In this document: in pieces, positions 24,141 to 32,964 of the stretch
Position numbering within the stretch: the stretch's first letter is position 1
How the letters are laid out: the number at the start of each line of letters is the position of its first letter
Assembly (NCBI RefSeq): GCF_017829975.1
Contig: NZ_JAEEGA010000004.1
Span: forward strand, 186,001-250,000
Direction: 5' to 3'
DNA from: Vagococcus allomyrinae
GTDB lineage: Bacteria; Bacillota; Bacilli; Lactobacillales; Vagococcaceae
DNA length: 64,000 bases
Program-made: the position numbers and the translations under genes
The notes under the pieces: generated by a model
Databases searched by the model: none
Seen by the model: the letters and a program-made list of their open reading frames with translations, nothing else
What the model was told of the DNA's origin: nothing

Positions 24141-25058
24141 CTAAAATTTTGCTAACCACACAGCTGGATTTGTGTAAAAGATCTGATCGATTGCTGCTTG
24201 AGAGATCCCCTCATCCAACATTCGCGGAATAAATAGTTGCTTAATATAACTAAAGCCAGGCCCACCGCCGTAAGCATGGAGATAACTTTGACGCCCCATA
24301 TCTCCAGAAATTAATAAGCGATGGCCGTAACCATGAGCCAAAATATTTTTGATCAACTCAATTCGAACATCATCAGGGTAATACTTAACTTTCCCCGGAC
24401 CGTCATATTGAATATAAGCCCCCCGTTTGACAATTTGTAAGTGATAATAAGGATCTGCGTTCCGGTCACTGTGTCCAACAGCCACAACAGAGAGATCGAC
24501 TCCCTCGCCTTCCAGAATATCCAGCATTTCCAATCCCATAGTGCCAGCCTCAGTATGGAGCCAAATTGGGGCACCCGTTAGTTTGTGAGCTCGCGCCACC
24601 GCTCGGGTAATCTTTTCTTCCAAAGGATGAATCAAATTGTACCAAGACCCAGCTTTTAAAATCCCAGCCTTAGCATCTGAACCATCCATGCCGATTTCCA
24701 CATCTTTGACTAACCGCTGAGTAATCTGCTCAATGCTTTCCGTTTCCACCCACTGATCAAAATAAATGTGCTTATTAAAACCCGATACCCCTAAAACGTG
24801 AACCCCGCTTTCCTGAGACATCGCCTTTAGCTTACTACCATCACGGCCATAATCCAGGGTGGAAGCATCGACCAATGTTTGACCACCGATGGCTTTAAAG
24901 GTCTTTAATTCTGCCAAAGAAGCCTCATAATTGGTTAACTCAAAATCACGATCGGTTTGTTGAGGTGGAGGGCAACACCATAAATGTTCATGTGAGTAGG
25001 TAAACCCTAGCTCTTCCATCGAAATATCCCCTAAGACCGTTCTTATTTTTTTTGACAT
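24141..25058 (-). CDS. Phosphotriesterase-family lactonase
   Basis: The 305-residue TIM-barrel amidohydrolase has metal ligands HEH (SHEHLW near residue 24), the bridging carbamylated Lys in GILKAGSWYN, HTEAG, GHSDRN and SGDMGRQ. PTS-linked members of this family hydrolyse phosphorylated sugar lactones, which fits this operon. ATG 25058 with GAGGAG is preferred to the GTG at 25067. It lies between the PTS IIC and the aldolase gene. Confidence 0.82.
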   Translation of the reverse strand: MSKKIRTVLGDISMEELGFTYSHEHLWCCPPPQQTDRDFELTNYEASLAELKTFKAIGGQTLVDASTLDYGRDGSKLKAMSQESGVHVLGVSGFNKHIYFDQWVETESIEQITQRLVKDVEIGMDGSDAKAGILKAGSWYNLIHPLEEKITRAVARAHKLTGAPIWLHTEAGTMGLEMLDILEGEGVDLSVVAVGHSDRNADPYYHLQIVKRGAYIQYDGPGKVKYYPDDVRIELIKNILAHGYGHRLLISGDMGRQSYLHAYGGGPGFSYIKQLFIPRMLDEGISQAAIDQIFYTNPAVWLAKF

Positions 25059-25078
25059 AATGTTCACTCCTCATTTAG

Positions 25079-26347
25079 TTAAATTCCAATTCCAAAAAGC
25101 GTGCCGATTAAGCGAACGATGACAACCACAATGATGGCATCCGTCGAGGCAAACCACAGGCCACTAATACCGTAGCCGCTTAAATCTAAGATTGGATAAG
25201 CCACTGCGACGATCATCTGGAATAAAAAGCCGAGAACAAACCCAGCAATCACCGCACCCCGCCGACCTCCCATGGCATTGCCAAAAACACCAGCTGCCCC
25301 GCCCATAAAGAACAAGCCAATCACTGAAGGCAAGACGACCACTGGTAACATGGTTGAGACCAGGGTTGCCAATAAACCACCTAGCACTGCGAATAAAAAA
25401 CCAATGGTCGTGGCTGTTGGTGCAAAAGAGTAAAAGACTGGTACATCAAGGGCAGGTTTGGCTCCTGGTACCAGTTTTTCACTGATTCCTTTAAAAGCCG
25501 GTACTAACTCACCTAAGAACATTCTGACCCCTTGTAGTAAAATCAAAATCCCCACAACAAAAGTAAAGGCTTGCATAATCGCAAAGAGGGGAATGCTTTG
25601 GCCGCCAGCTAACTCATTCATTAACTTCGGCGAGACAAAAACTGAGGTAATCAGGTAAATCACACTCATAACCAGCCCCATTAAGATCGACATTTCCTTT
25701 AAGAAATCCAGTTGTTTGGGCACATTCATTGTTTCTGTGGAGTGTTCTTTATTGCCTAACTTGCCACCAACCCAGCCGCTAAACCAAACTAATGAGCTTC
25801 CCCAAAAACCAAAGCCAACACTGTCATTGTTCGTCACTTTTCTGACAAAAGGTTGTGCCATAGCTGGGAAAATCACACTGGCTAATCCTTGAATCAGCGA
25901 TCCCAGAGCGATGGCCTGCCAACCGTTGATCCCCATCTGATCAAATAAAATGGCCATGGTTGCGGCAAATGAAAACATCATGTGCCCCGTTAAAAAGATG
26001 TATTTCCATTTTGTCACTCTTGCTAAAATAACATTAATAATAAAACCAAAGACTAAGATCAACGACGTTTCTGTCCCTAAAACCGTTTGAACAGCTGCGG
26101 CAATCGCATTGTCTTCCGCAATCACCCCCGTTAACTTAAAGGCATTTTCAAACATTTGACTGAAAGGCACTAAACTACTGACAATAATACTGGACCCTTG
26201 CTGTAACATGATAAAACCAAAAATCGTTTTTAACGTTCCCTTAATTATATCCGAGCTTGACTTTCTTAAGGCTGCTAATCCAACCGCCGCAATAATCCCC
26301 AAAATAAACGCCGGTGTCGATAAAATCCCTGTAATAAATGCTAACAT
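25079..26347 (-). CDS. PTS ascorbate-type IIC (UlaA-like)
   Basis: The 422-residue membrane channel has about 10-11 helices and the UlaA/SgaT-class segments (FGFIMLQQGSSIIV, NVILARVTKWKYIFLTGHMM, FMGGAAGVFGNAMGGRRGA). It transports a sugar acid or polyol with phosphorylation by the IIB next door. The enzyme set downstream differs from the L-ascorbate pathway, so the substrate is probably another sugar acid. AAGGAGGGAAGA precedes the ATG. Confidence 0.85.
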   Translation of the reverse strand: MLAFITGILSTPAFILGIIAAVGLAALRKSSSDIIKGTLKTIFGFIMLQQGSSIIVSSLVPFSQMFENAFKLTGVIAEDNAIAAAVQTVLGTETSLILVFGFIINVILARVTKWKYIFLTGHMMFSFAATMAILFDQMGINGWQAIALGSLIQGLASVIFPAMAQPFVRKVTNNDSVGFGFWGSSLVWFSGWVGGKLGNKEHSTETMNVPKQLDFLKEMSILMGLVMSVIYLITSVFVSPKLMNELAGGQSIPLFAIMQAFTFVVGILILLQGVRMFLGELVPAFKGISEKLVPGAKPALDVPVFYSFAPTATTIGFLFAVLGGLLATLVSTMLPVVVLPSVIGLFFMGGAAGVFGNAMGGRRGAVIAGFVLGFLFQMIVAVAYPILDLSGYGISGLWFASTDAIIVVVIVRLIGTLFGIGI

Positions 26348-26359
26348 CTTCTTCCCTCC

Positions 26360-26641
26360 TTATGCATAAAATGCTTGAATATGCGGCAAGACCTTCTCCT
26401 GAATTTCCTCTTTGTCCAACAAATTGACAATTGGCACAACGACAGCTGATTCCCCTGCCAGCTCTTTGGCGATTTCACTTGAAGCAATAATTAAATCTGC
26501 CACTTTTCCCTTAGCGCTACTTAAATCCGTTGCCTCCCCATTTACTTCAAACCCATGACGTTTCCCCATATCCTGCACTTCCATCAACAACATTAAACTG
26601 GTGCCAAACCCCATACCACAAACTGTTAACACATTCATCAT
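26360..26641 (-). CDS. PTS ascorbate/galactitol-type IIB
   Basis: The 93-residue phosphocarrier has the phosphorylated Cys8 in VLTVCGMGFGTSLML. The start overlaps the IIA stop by 4 bp (ATGA), showing translational coupling. Length is normal. Confidence 0.9.
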   Translation of the reverse strand: MMNVLTVCGMGFGTSLMLLMEVQDMGKRHGFEVNGEATDLSSAKGKVADLIIASSEIAKELAGESAVVVPIVNLLDKEEIQEKVLPHIQAFYA

Positions 26642-27081
26642 GTCGCACTTCCTTTCAAGATTGCATAGATTTCTTCTTTACTCTCCGATGTTTTAAGCCT
26701 TGCTACCTTATCCTGATCCATTAAAATCGTGCTCAATTCCCGCAACATTTCAATATGAAACTGTTTGTCCACGCCGCCAATCGGAATGATCAGGAAAACG
26801 TCATCATTTTGCGGATGGCCAAAAGTTATTGGTTCCTTGACTCTCACAAAGGCCATACACTGCTCATTGACCCCAAATTCTGGCCGAGCGTGAGGAATGG
26901 CAATATTAGGGGCTAAGACGATATAGGCGCCTAATTCATCAAAGCCCCTGATCATTTCCTCTACATAACTTTCCGTCGCACTGTTTGTGGCAACTAGTAA
27001 ATTGCCAGCATAACGAATCGCTTCTTTTGGTGTGCTTAACGCTACATCCAGTTCAATTTGTTCCCTCTTAATCGGTAACAT
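26638..27081 (-). CDS. PTS IIA, fructose/mannitol/ascorbate type
   Basis: The 147-residue IIA domain has the phosphorylated His64 in IAIPHARPE and a FLIIPIGGVD strand. It passes phosphate from HPr to the IIB encoded next. AAAGGAGT precedes the ATG. It lies 18 bp after the first GntR gene. Confidence 0.9.
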   Translation of the reverse strand: MLPIKREQIELDVALSTPKEAIRYAGNLLVATNSATESYVEEMIRGFDELGAYIVLAPNIAIPHARPEFGVNEQCMAFVRVKEPITFGHPQNDDVFLIIPIGGVDKQFHIEMLRELSTILMDQDKVARLKTSESKEEIYAILKGSAT

Positions 27082-27099
27082 CTGCCTAACTCCTTTTCT

Positions 27100-27849
27100 C
27101 TATATGATGTGTTTTTTATGACGACCTTCCAACTCAACAAAATACTCATAACGATCACCTCGGGCAATCATATCAACCACTTCCACAGGAACTTTGTTCT
27201 TCATAAAAGAGACCCGTCGTACATGCAAAACAGCCGAATCTTCTGGAATTAACAACTTAGAGGCTTCGATTGCCGTCGCCGAACGTGCCGTGATGACTTC
27301 TTCGGCCTTTTCCAAGATAATGCCGTAGCGCTCCTCCAACTCCTGATACAAAGAACTTGAAGTCAATCCCCTTGCCAATAAATCAGGCACATACTTACTT
27401 CGCAAATAATTAATCATAATTACGACTGGCTCATTGCCAATCGCCCGAACGCGCGTGAGAGATAGGACCTTTTCGCCATTTTGTAACTTTAAGGCTTCAC
27501 GAATCCGCTTAGACGGCTCCACCTCCCTCATGTCCATTTCCAAAGTTGTGGATTTTTTTTGCTTAAGCAACATCTCTTCCGTCCAACTAAAAATAGCGCT
27601 CACATCTTGAGTCATTTTAGTTTGATTAACAAAAGTCCCTTTGCCTTGCTGCTTAATGACAACACCACTTCGCTGCAGTTCATCAATCGCATTGCGAACG
27701 GTCATGCGACTAACGCCATAATAAGATTCAAGTGCCTTTTCAGTTGGCATCACTTCCCCTATGACCATATTTTTTTCAATGTCAGCCTTCAGCAATTCCT
27801 TTAATTGAATATACAGAGGGACAGACGATTTTTTGTTCAAAATTGACAC
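27100..27849 (-). CDS. GntR/HutC-family regulator (copy proximal to the operon)
   Basis: The winged HTH (MTVRNAIDELQRSGVVIKQQ) is followed by a UTRA domain. GTG 27849, seven bases after GGGGGG, is the preferred start (frame opens at 27858). It is a clear paralogue of the next regulator upstream: shared FSWTEEM linker, NEPVVIMINYLR versus REPVAITINYIR, and EVVDMIARGDRY versus EVVDMVARGDRY. It probably controls the sugar-acid PTS operon through GTTATAACC-type sites. Confidence 0.87.
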   Translation of the reverse strand: MSILNKKSSVPLYIQLKELLKADIEKNMVIGEVMPTEKALESYYGVSRMTVRNAIDELQRSGVVIKQQGKGTFVNQTKMTQDVSAIFSWTEEMLLKQKKSTTLEMDMREVEPSKRIREALKLQNGEKVLSLTRVRAIGNEPVVIMINYLRSKYVPDLLARGLTSSSLYQELEERYGIILEKAEEVITARSATAIEASKLLIPEDSAVLHVRRVSFMKNKVPVEVVDMIARGDRYEYFVELEGRHKKHII

Positions 27850-27870
27850 CCATAGCACCCCCCTTTCGTC

Positions 27871-27965
27871 ATAACCTTTAAAAACGAAACCCCTAACTTG
27901 TTATAACCTAACCCCATCTTATATCATCATGACCTTTTTGTCAATATAATAAAAAAGGTTATAAC
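27871..27965. promoter_or_regulatory. Three GTTATAACC-type operators around the operon promoter
   Basis: ATAACCTTT (27871-27879), GTTATAACCT (27900-27909) and AAAGGTTATAAC (27954-27965) lie between the two GntR genes. The first two lie downstream of the promoter at 27918-27944 and the third upstream, as for a repressor that encloses the promoter. Confidence 0.6.
27918..27944 (-). promoter_or_regulatory. Candidate promoter of the sugar-acid PTS operon
   Basis: On the minus strand TTGACA (27939-27944) is followed by TATAAGAT; the better register gives TAAGAT at 17 bp. It is flanked by the GTTATAACC sites. Confidence 0.5.
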
Positions 27966-28003
27966 AAAAAACACCATGAGAGACTCAATGATGTTTTTAA
28001 CGC

Positions 28004-28768
28004 CTAACTAGGCTTATTGATTTGAATGCTGTGATTTTTTCTTCCTTCCAACTTCGCTAGATAGTGATAGCGATCACCTCGCGCCACCATATCGACCACT
28101 TCAAAAGGCACATTTTTACTTAAATAGGAGATCCGTCGGACATTTAACACAGCCGCATCTTCTTTAATATTGAGCTTAAAGGCTTCTAGACTGGTACTAT
28201 CTCTAGCAGAAATCGTCTCATCTGCCATTAAAAACTGAATGCCATACAGCTCCTCCAGTTGTTGATATAAGGACTCCTTTTGCAAACCTTCCGCAAAAAA
28301 GCCAGGCACAAATTTCTCACGAATATAATTAATTGTAATCGCCACTGGCTCTCGTTCAACCGTTCTGACACGTTCCAAACAAATCACCGTTTCATTATCT
28401 GCTAAAGACAACTCCCGCTTTAATTTTTTGGATGGTGTGATTCGTTTCAGACTTTGTTCAATCGTATGGGTCTCAATATTTTTAGAAGCCATCTCTTCCG
28501 TCCAGCTAAAGACCGACCCGATATTTTGACCAACTGCGCCGGTGTTAACAATCCGCGTTCCCTTGCCTTGAATTTTTTCAAGATAACCTTTATCGACAAG
28601 CTGATCAACTGCTTTTCTGACGGTAATCCGACTGACTTCGTATTCTTTTTCCAGCTCTTTCTCCGTAGGAATAAAATCACCAGCTTGATTTCTTTCGATA
28701 TACTTACTCAATTCAAGGGTAAGCTGTTCGTATATGGGAATCCCTGATGTTCTGTCTATGCTGCTCAT
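28004..28768 (-). CDS. GntR/HutC-family regulator (second paralogue)
   Basis: The frame opens at 28921, but ATG 28768 with AAAGGAGGC is the start, giving 254 residues. The winged HTH (ITVRKAVDQLVDKGYLEKIQ) and UTRA domain are closely similar to the neighbour at 27100. Two copies of the ATAACCTTT motif upstream (28812-28853) suggest the same or overlapping DNA recognition. The pair probably arose by tandem duplication and may respond to different ligands. Confidence 0.87.
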   Translation of the reverse strand: MSSIDRTSGIPIYEQLTLELSKYIERNQAGDFIPTEKELEKEYEVSRITVRKAVDQLVDKGYLEKIQGKGTRIVNTGAVGQNIGSVFSWTEEMASKNIETHTIEQSLKRITPSKKLKRELSLADNETVICLERVRTVEREPVAITINYIREKFVPGFFAEGLQKESLYQQLEELYGIQFLMADETISARDSTSLEAFKLNIKEDAAVLNVRRISYLSKNVPFEVVDMVARGDRYHYLAKLEGRKNHSIQINKPS

Positions 28769-28811
28769 GATGACGCCTCCTTTATTTCCCTCTTCTATAG
28801 GATAGTCTATC

Positions 28812-28853
28812 ATAACCTTTGCCGTCAACTTTTCTTGTGAGATTATAACCTTT
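28812..28853. promoter_or_regulatory. Two ATAACCTTT operators before the second GntR gene
   Basis: ATAACCTTT at 28812-28820 and TTATAACCTTT at 28843-28853 are 31 bp apart, 44-85 bp upstream of the start codon. They repeat the motif found before the first GntR gene. Confidence 0.55.
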
Positions 28854-28921
28854 AGGCTGCTAAAAATTAAAATAGAACAATAAGCAGTAGTTACTGCAGA
28901 AAATAATAAAACTTTTCCCAT

Positions 28922-29241
28922 CTAATCTTGAAGATGGACCAAAATTAACATATATTATTAATTAAAACCATGATAATCTTGTCAGACTAATCGATTTCTT
29001 GCGATGACTACTGTTCTGTTTTTGCCCCTCTGCTTCATCCATACAATTGCAATCTATTCATTTGATTTGACATACAAAAAAGTGGCAGACATTATTGACC
29101 GAAAAAATCCGCATTTTAAATTCCCCCAAAAAAAGAATCAATATGAAAAACTATCTTGATCCTTTCAAATAACGTGTAATTTTCCCAAGCAAAGAACCAG
29201 ATTCCAATCACTGAGACATTTTGATTCTTTCTCTACTGTTC
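28922..29241. other. Gene-free intergenic stretch
   Basis: No ORF with a ribosome site, hairpin or repeat could be supported on either strand. Confidence 0.5.
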
Positions 29242-29721
29242 TTATTGATTCGTAGGGGACAACTCCTCTAATTTTTTTAGTGTAGCATCTATATTTTTGG
29301 CATGCCAATTATCAGTTGGCCACATACTTTCGGCAGTGATAGCACCACTTGATCTGAGAACTGAGAGTTCTTTTCTTTGCGCAGTTAAGTTAATATCACC
29401 ATCATCGCTGGAAATAGTAATTTGATAATTAATACCGTGATCTTCTACAGATATTTTTTTTATAGTTGAAAAATCAATTCTTAAAACCTCTGTATTCTTT
29501 TTAAGCTTTGTCGCAATGGCCATTCCATTGCTATTTGGTTGAACCAGAATCAATTCATTCTTACAAATTTGTAAAATATAGAACGAGGCAGAAAGAAATA
29601 GAAATGATGTGACATTAGGGCTGACACTAGGGTCCATAAACTGGACAACAATCCCATTTCCTTCGATAGGCTCTACACCTAGAGATTTGATACTTTCAAA
29701 TACTTGCTGCTGTCTGTCCAT
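29242..29721 (-). CDS. Hypothetical protein, PH-like fold suspected
   Basis: This is a soluble protein of about 159 residues. ATG 29721 with GGAG nine bases upstream is preferred (frame opens at 29736). The middle is strand-rich (NELILVQPNSNGMAIATKLK, then EVLRIDFSTIKKISVEDHG) like bacterial PH-type domains. The end is helical (WHAKNIDATLKKLEEL). The fold idea is an inference from pattern only. It stands alone. Confidence 0.5.
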   Translation of the reverse strand: MDRQQQVFESIKSLGVEPIEGNGIVVQFMDPSVSPNVTSFLFLSASFYILQICKNELILVQPNSNGMAIATKLKKNTEVLRIDFSTIKKISVEDHGINYQITISSDDGDINLTAQRKELSVLRSSGAITAESMWPTDNWHAKNIDATLKKLEELSPTNQ

Positions 29722-29836
29722 AATAGCATTCTCCATTCCATAAGTTTATACTAATTATGATATCAATTTATGGTAAGAAGATGCTAAAAAACCTTAAAGG
29801 GTCTAAAAATACTCCTGAATGGTCATTTTAAGATAA

Positions 29837-29989
29837 GTAGAATCGCACCACTTAATTTTTTTATCATTCTTTGTAAAAAAATTGAAGAACAATCTGGCAG
29901 TAGATTTATACGTCATTTCGCATAACAAACCCTGTTACTTGATTCAAGACATCGCCGCCCGCGAAGTCTTGGCCGAAGACTTAAACTAA
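29837..29989 (+). pseudogene. Gene remnant with intact terminator
   Basis: An open frame of 50 codons without a start ends at TAA 29987-29989. The last 30 residues look coding (LAVDLYVISHNKPCYLIQD, then IAARE VLAEDLN) and GC content is higher than in the surroundings. A strong terminator starts 3 bp later. I read it as the 3' end of a deleted plus-strand gene of unknown family. Confidence 0.3.
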
Positions 29990-29992
29990 ATA

Positions 29993-30033
29993 AAGCCAGA
30001 CTTGTCATTTATTCTGACAAGTCTGGCTTTTAC
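29993..30033 (+). terminator. Rho-independent terminator
   Basis: The perfect 15-bp stem AAGCCAGACTTGTCA/TGACAAGTCTGGCTT is followed by TTAC and TT-rich sequence. It can also serve the convergent PTS operon ending at 30075. Confidence 0.85.
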
Positions 30034-30074
30034 TTATTATAGTCATTCCCCTTACCAAAAAAGTGTGGCTCTTT

Positions 30075-31472
30075 TCAGCTTACTAATTCTTCTTCCAACG
30101 CCTTATTTGGGTCAAAAAAGAAATAAACTAAACAAAATGTCACTAATATGGCAACCCCATGAATAATGAAATAATCTCGAATTCCAGTCGCACTATAAAG
30201 ATACGTCACAAATCCTGGAATGGCCGCTACCCCCATTCCTGTACTTGCTGCATGTAAAAGACCGGCTACCCAACCAGCAGTTGCCCCTCCACAAAGAGCA
30301 AATAAAAATGGTTTGCCAAATTTTAAATTGACACCAAAAATAGCTGGTTCTGTGATACCAAGAAAAGCGGGAAGTGACGCTGACATAAAGAAGCCCCCTT
30401 TTTTCTTATCTCTCATTTTTAAGCCTACTGTAAAAGCAGCCGTTGCCTGAGCAATAATACCACCTGTAATCATCGAATTAAAGGGATTAAAACCCGTTGT
30501 TGCCAATAAATCCGTTTCCAGTGCTAAGAAAATATGATGCATACCTGTGACCACAATTGCTTGTTGCGTGCCGCCAATAATCAACCCTCCAAGTCCAAAG
30601 GGAAGATTAATCACAGCCTTCGCAGCATTTAAAACACCCAACTCAATAAATTGGCAGATTGGGCCAACAACAATCAGCCCCAATAGTCCGGCCACTAAAA
30701 TCGTACAAAATGGGGTAATAATTAAATCTAACACATCTGGTACTTTCTTCTTTAGAAATTTTTCCGTTTTAGCAGCAATAATCGCTACGACTAACGCTGG
30801 CAAAACAGAGCCTTGATACCCGACAACGCTTAAAGTTAAGCCAAAAGGTTGAAAAATAATGGCATCCACTACTCCTTTGGCCACATCATTGGGATTAGGA
30901 AGTAAGGGATTGACTAGCATTAAACCTAGCACAATGCCGATAACAGGTGTGCCACCAAACTGCTTCATTCCAGCCCAAGCGATCAAAACGGGTAAAAAGG
31001 TAAAGGCCGTTTTCATCAATATCGTGGCAATCGTCAAGACATTGGGATTCATCTCCACCCCAAAGGCATTAATGCAATTAATAATACCACTAAAAAGCCC
31101 AGTTGCCACCAAAACCGGAATCACGGGAATAAACACATCGCCTAATATTCGTGAAACCTTCTTAGGTAATGACATCCCTTCATAGAGATCTCCTTTTAAA
31201 TCAGTATTCAGACTTGAATCATCACTCCCTGCCACGATGTTATAAATCCGATCCACAAAGCCTGTTCCCAAAATAATTTGATATTGATCACCATTAAAAA
31301 ATTGCCCCTTAACGCCATCAATTTCTTCAATTGCCTTCTCGTTGACCAATTGCTTATCATGCAAGGTCACTCTCAAACGCGATGAACAATGACCAACTGC
31401 CCGAATATTCCCTTTCCCTCCTATTTCTTTTACTATCGCCGCCGCTACCGCTTCATCTCTCGTCTCTTTCAT
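30075..31472 (-). CDS. PTS IIBC, glucose/beta-glucoside/sucrose superfamily
   Basis: The 465-residue protein has an N-terminal IIB domain (phosphorylated Cys29 in AVGHCSSRLR) and a C-terminal IIC domain with about ten helices, including the GITEPAIFGVN sugar-site motif. No IIA domain is fused or adjacent, so a IIA from elsewhere must serve it. ATG 31472 with GGGAGGAAG is preferred to the frame opening at 31505. It follows an RspA-like dehydratase by 39 bp, an unusual pairing. Confidence 0.87.
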   Translation of the reverse strand: MKETRDEAVAAAIVKEIGGKGNIRAVGHCSSRLRVTLHDKQLVNEKAIEEIDGVKGQFFNGDQYQIILGTGFVDRIYNIVAGSDDSSLNTDLKGDLYEGMSLPKKVSRILGDVFIPVIPVLVATGLFSGIINCINAFGVEMNPNVLTIATILMKTAFTFLPVLIAWAGMKQFGGTPVIGIVLGLMLVNPLLPNPNDVAKGVVDAIIFQPFGLTLSVVGYQGSVLPALVVAIIAAKTEKFLKKKVPDVLDLIITPFCTILVAGLLGLIVVGPICQFIELGVLNAAKAVINLPFGLGGLIIGGTQQAIVVTGMHHIFLALETDLLATTGFNPFNSMITGGIIAQATAAFTVGLKMRDKKKGGFFMSASLPAFLGITEPAIFGVNLKFGKPFLFALCGGATAGWVAGLLHAASTGMGVAAIPGFVTYLYSATGIRDYFIIHGVAILVTFCLVYFFFDPNKALEEELVS

Positions 31473-31511
31473 AATGTCTTCCTCCCAATCAAAAATTGTA
31501 CACAACTCCCC

Positions 31512-32714
31512 CTACGGACGGGCCGCTGTTCCATCTGGTAATCGCGCTAATGTCCATTCTGGTAAATTATCATGACATGGATATTTCGCCGCTTCTTCCT
31601 CATCAATGTCAACGCCAATTCCGGGCTGATCGTTCAAATAGATGTAGCCATTTCTAACGACTGGTGTCCCTGGGAATACTTTGTACGTGTTTTCCTTAAT
31701 GCTACAACTCCACTCCTGAATCCCAAAATTGGGCGTGGATATACTTAAATGAGTATTCACTGCATGAGCGATTCCGGTCATATCACCTGGCCCATGCCAA
31801 GCTGTTTGAACACCATAAGCATCAGCAAAGGCGATGATTTTTCGAACGGGTGTTATCCCCCCAACTTGACTCACATGAAGTCGTAAATAATCAATATATC
31901 GTTTAGCAATGATCGTCATCCACTCGTTGGGATTATTAAATAATTCCCCCTGAGCCAAAGGAATTTTGGTATGAGCACGAAGATGATCAAACCACATCAC
32001 TTGTTCGGGTGGTAATGCATCCTCTAAAAAGGTTAAATTAAATTTTTCTAAACGATTAGCAAATTGAATGGCCTGGTTCGGCGTTAGTCGCTCATGAACA
32101 TCGTGGCAATAGTTAATGGTTGAATCAAACTTAGTCGTTAATTGTTCAAACGTTTCTACCATCGTATCCATATAAACCTGAGGATCATAATAAACACCTG
32201 GCGTCGATCTTTCCGGTCGATGCATGGTATTACTTTCGCCACCATACCCGCCAACCTGTACCCGAATTTCTTTCCAGCCAGCGTCGACACGATCTTTAAC
32301 TAATTCAATGGCATGTTCAATTGTTTTTCCGTCGGCATGAATATATGCCGGTACTGCGTCACGACACTTTCCACCAAATAACTGATAGAGAGGCATGCCA
32401 GCTAACTTTCCTTTAATATCCCAAAGCGCCATATCAACACCTGAAACAGCATTATTCAAGACTGGCCCATTTCGCCAGTAACTGCTCACCATTGCCGTTT
32501 TCCAGATATCTTCAATTCTTTGCGGGTCTTTTCCAATTAGGAAAGGCTTTAAATACTCTTCAATTGCTGTAACAACTGCTTTATGCCGCTGTGTGAACGT
32601 CGCACACCCAACACCATATAGACCTGGCTCCGAGGTTTCAATTTTAACGGCAACCAAATTAATCCCTTCTGGTGCTGTCGCTATCACTTTGACATTGGTT
32701 ATTTTTAGACTCAT
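31512..32714 (-). CDS. RspA/mannonate dehydratase-like enolase-superfamily enzyme
   Basis: The 400-residue protein has the mandelate-racemase/enolase plan: an N-terminal capping domain, then a barrel with metal and base residues (YCHDVHERLTP, LTFLEDALPPE, LAQGELFNN, TAWHGPGDMTGIAHA). The His-Gly-Pro-Gly-Asp motif and length match the RspA/ManD branch, which dehydrates D-mannonate or D-gluconate in some members and has no known activity in others. It probably acts on an acid sugar linked to the PTS beside it. Confidence 0.8.
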   Translation of the reverse strand: MSLKITNVKVIATAPEGINLVAVKIETSEPGLYGVGCATFTQRHKAVVTAIEEYLKPFLIGKDPQRIEDIWKTAMVSSYWRNGPVLNNAVSGVDMALWDIKGKLAGMPLYQLFGGKCRDAVPAYIHADGKTIEHAIELVKDRVDAGWKEIRVQVGGYGGESNTMHRPERSTPGVYYDPQVYMDTMVETFEQLTTKFDSTINYCHDVHERLTPNQAIQFANRLEKFNLTFLEDALPPEQVMWFDHLRAHTKIPLAQGELFNNPNEWMTIIAKRYIDYLRLHVSQVGGITPVRKIIAFADAYGVQTAWHGPGDMTGIAHAVNTHLSISTPNFGIQEWSCSIKENTYKVFPGTPVVRNGYIYLNDQPGIGVDIDEEEAAKYPCHDNLPEWTLARLPDGTAARP

Positions 32715-32820
32715 TTAGTCATCTCCTTAACTCATTTAATACATCAAAGTATAGCCTAAACCCAAATGAATAGGTATCCATTTCAGATGTTCAGGGCGAA
32801 AGTGCATCCTTAGGAAAAAC

Positions 32821-32843
32821 ATTTCAAAAAGTGAAATATTTTC
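32821..32843. promoter_or_regulatory. Overlapping palindromes, candidate RpiR operator
   Basis: ATTTCA (32821-32826) and TGAAAT (32832-32837) form an inverted repeat, overlapping GAAATATTTTC (32833-32843). It lies about 105-130 bp upstream of the dehydratase. RpiR regulators often bind TGAAAT/ATTTCA-type sites. Confidence 0.4.
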
Positions 32844-32964
32844 CACTCAAACTAAAAAAACTATCTTCCGTTTATTTAACTGGAAAATAGCTAGAGAGTT
32901 CCCATTGAATAATCATCCAATGGACCTATCTGTTTGATTATTTAACATGATGTAGATGTTTTAA

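Noticed and set aside
28769-28921. N-terminal extension of the second GntR regulator
   Set aside because: It would translate through the operator region; ATG 28768 with AGGAGG starts at the HTH domain.
30220-31185. Several plus-strand ORFs over the PTS IIBC gene
   Set aside because: Antisense shadows of a membrane protein, with Pro/Thr-rich composition and no ribosome sites.
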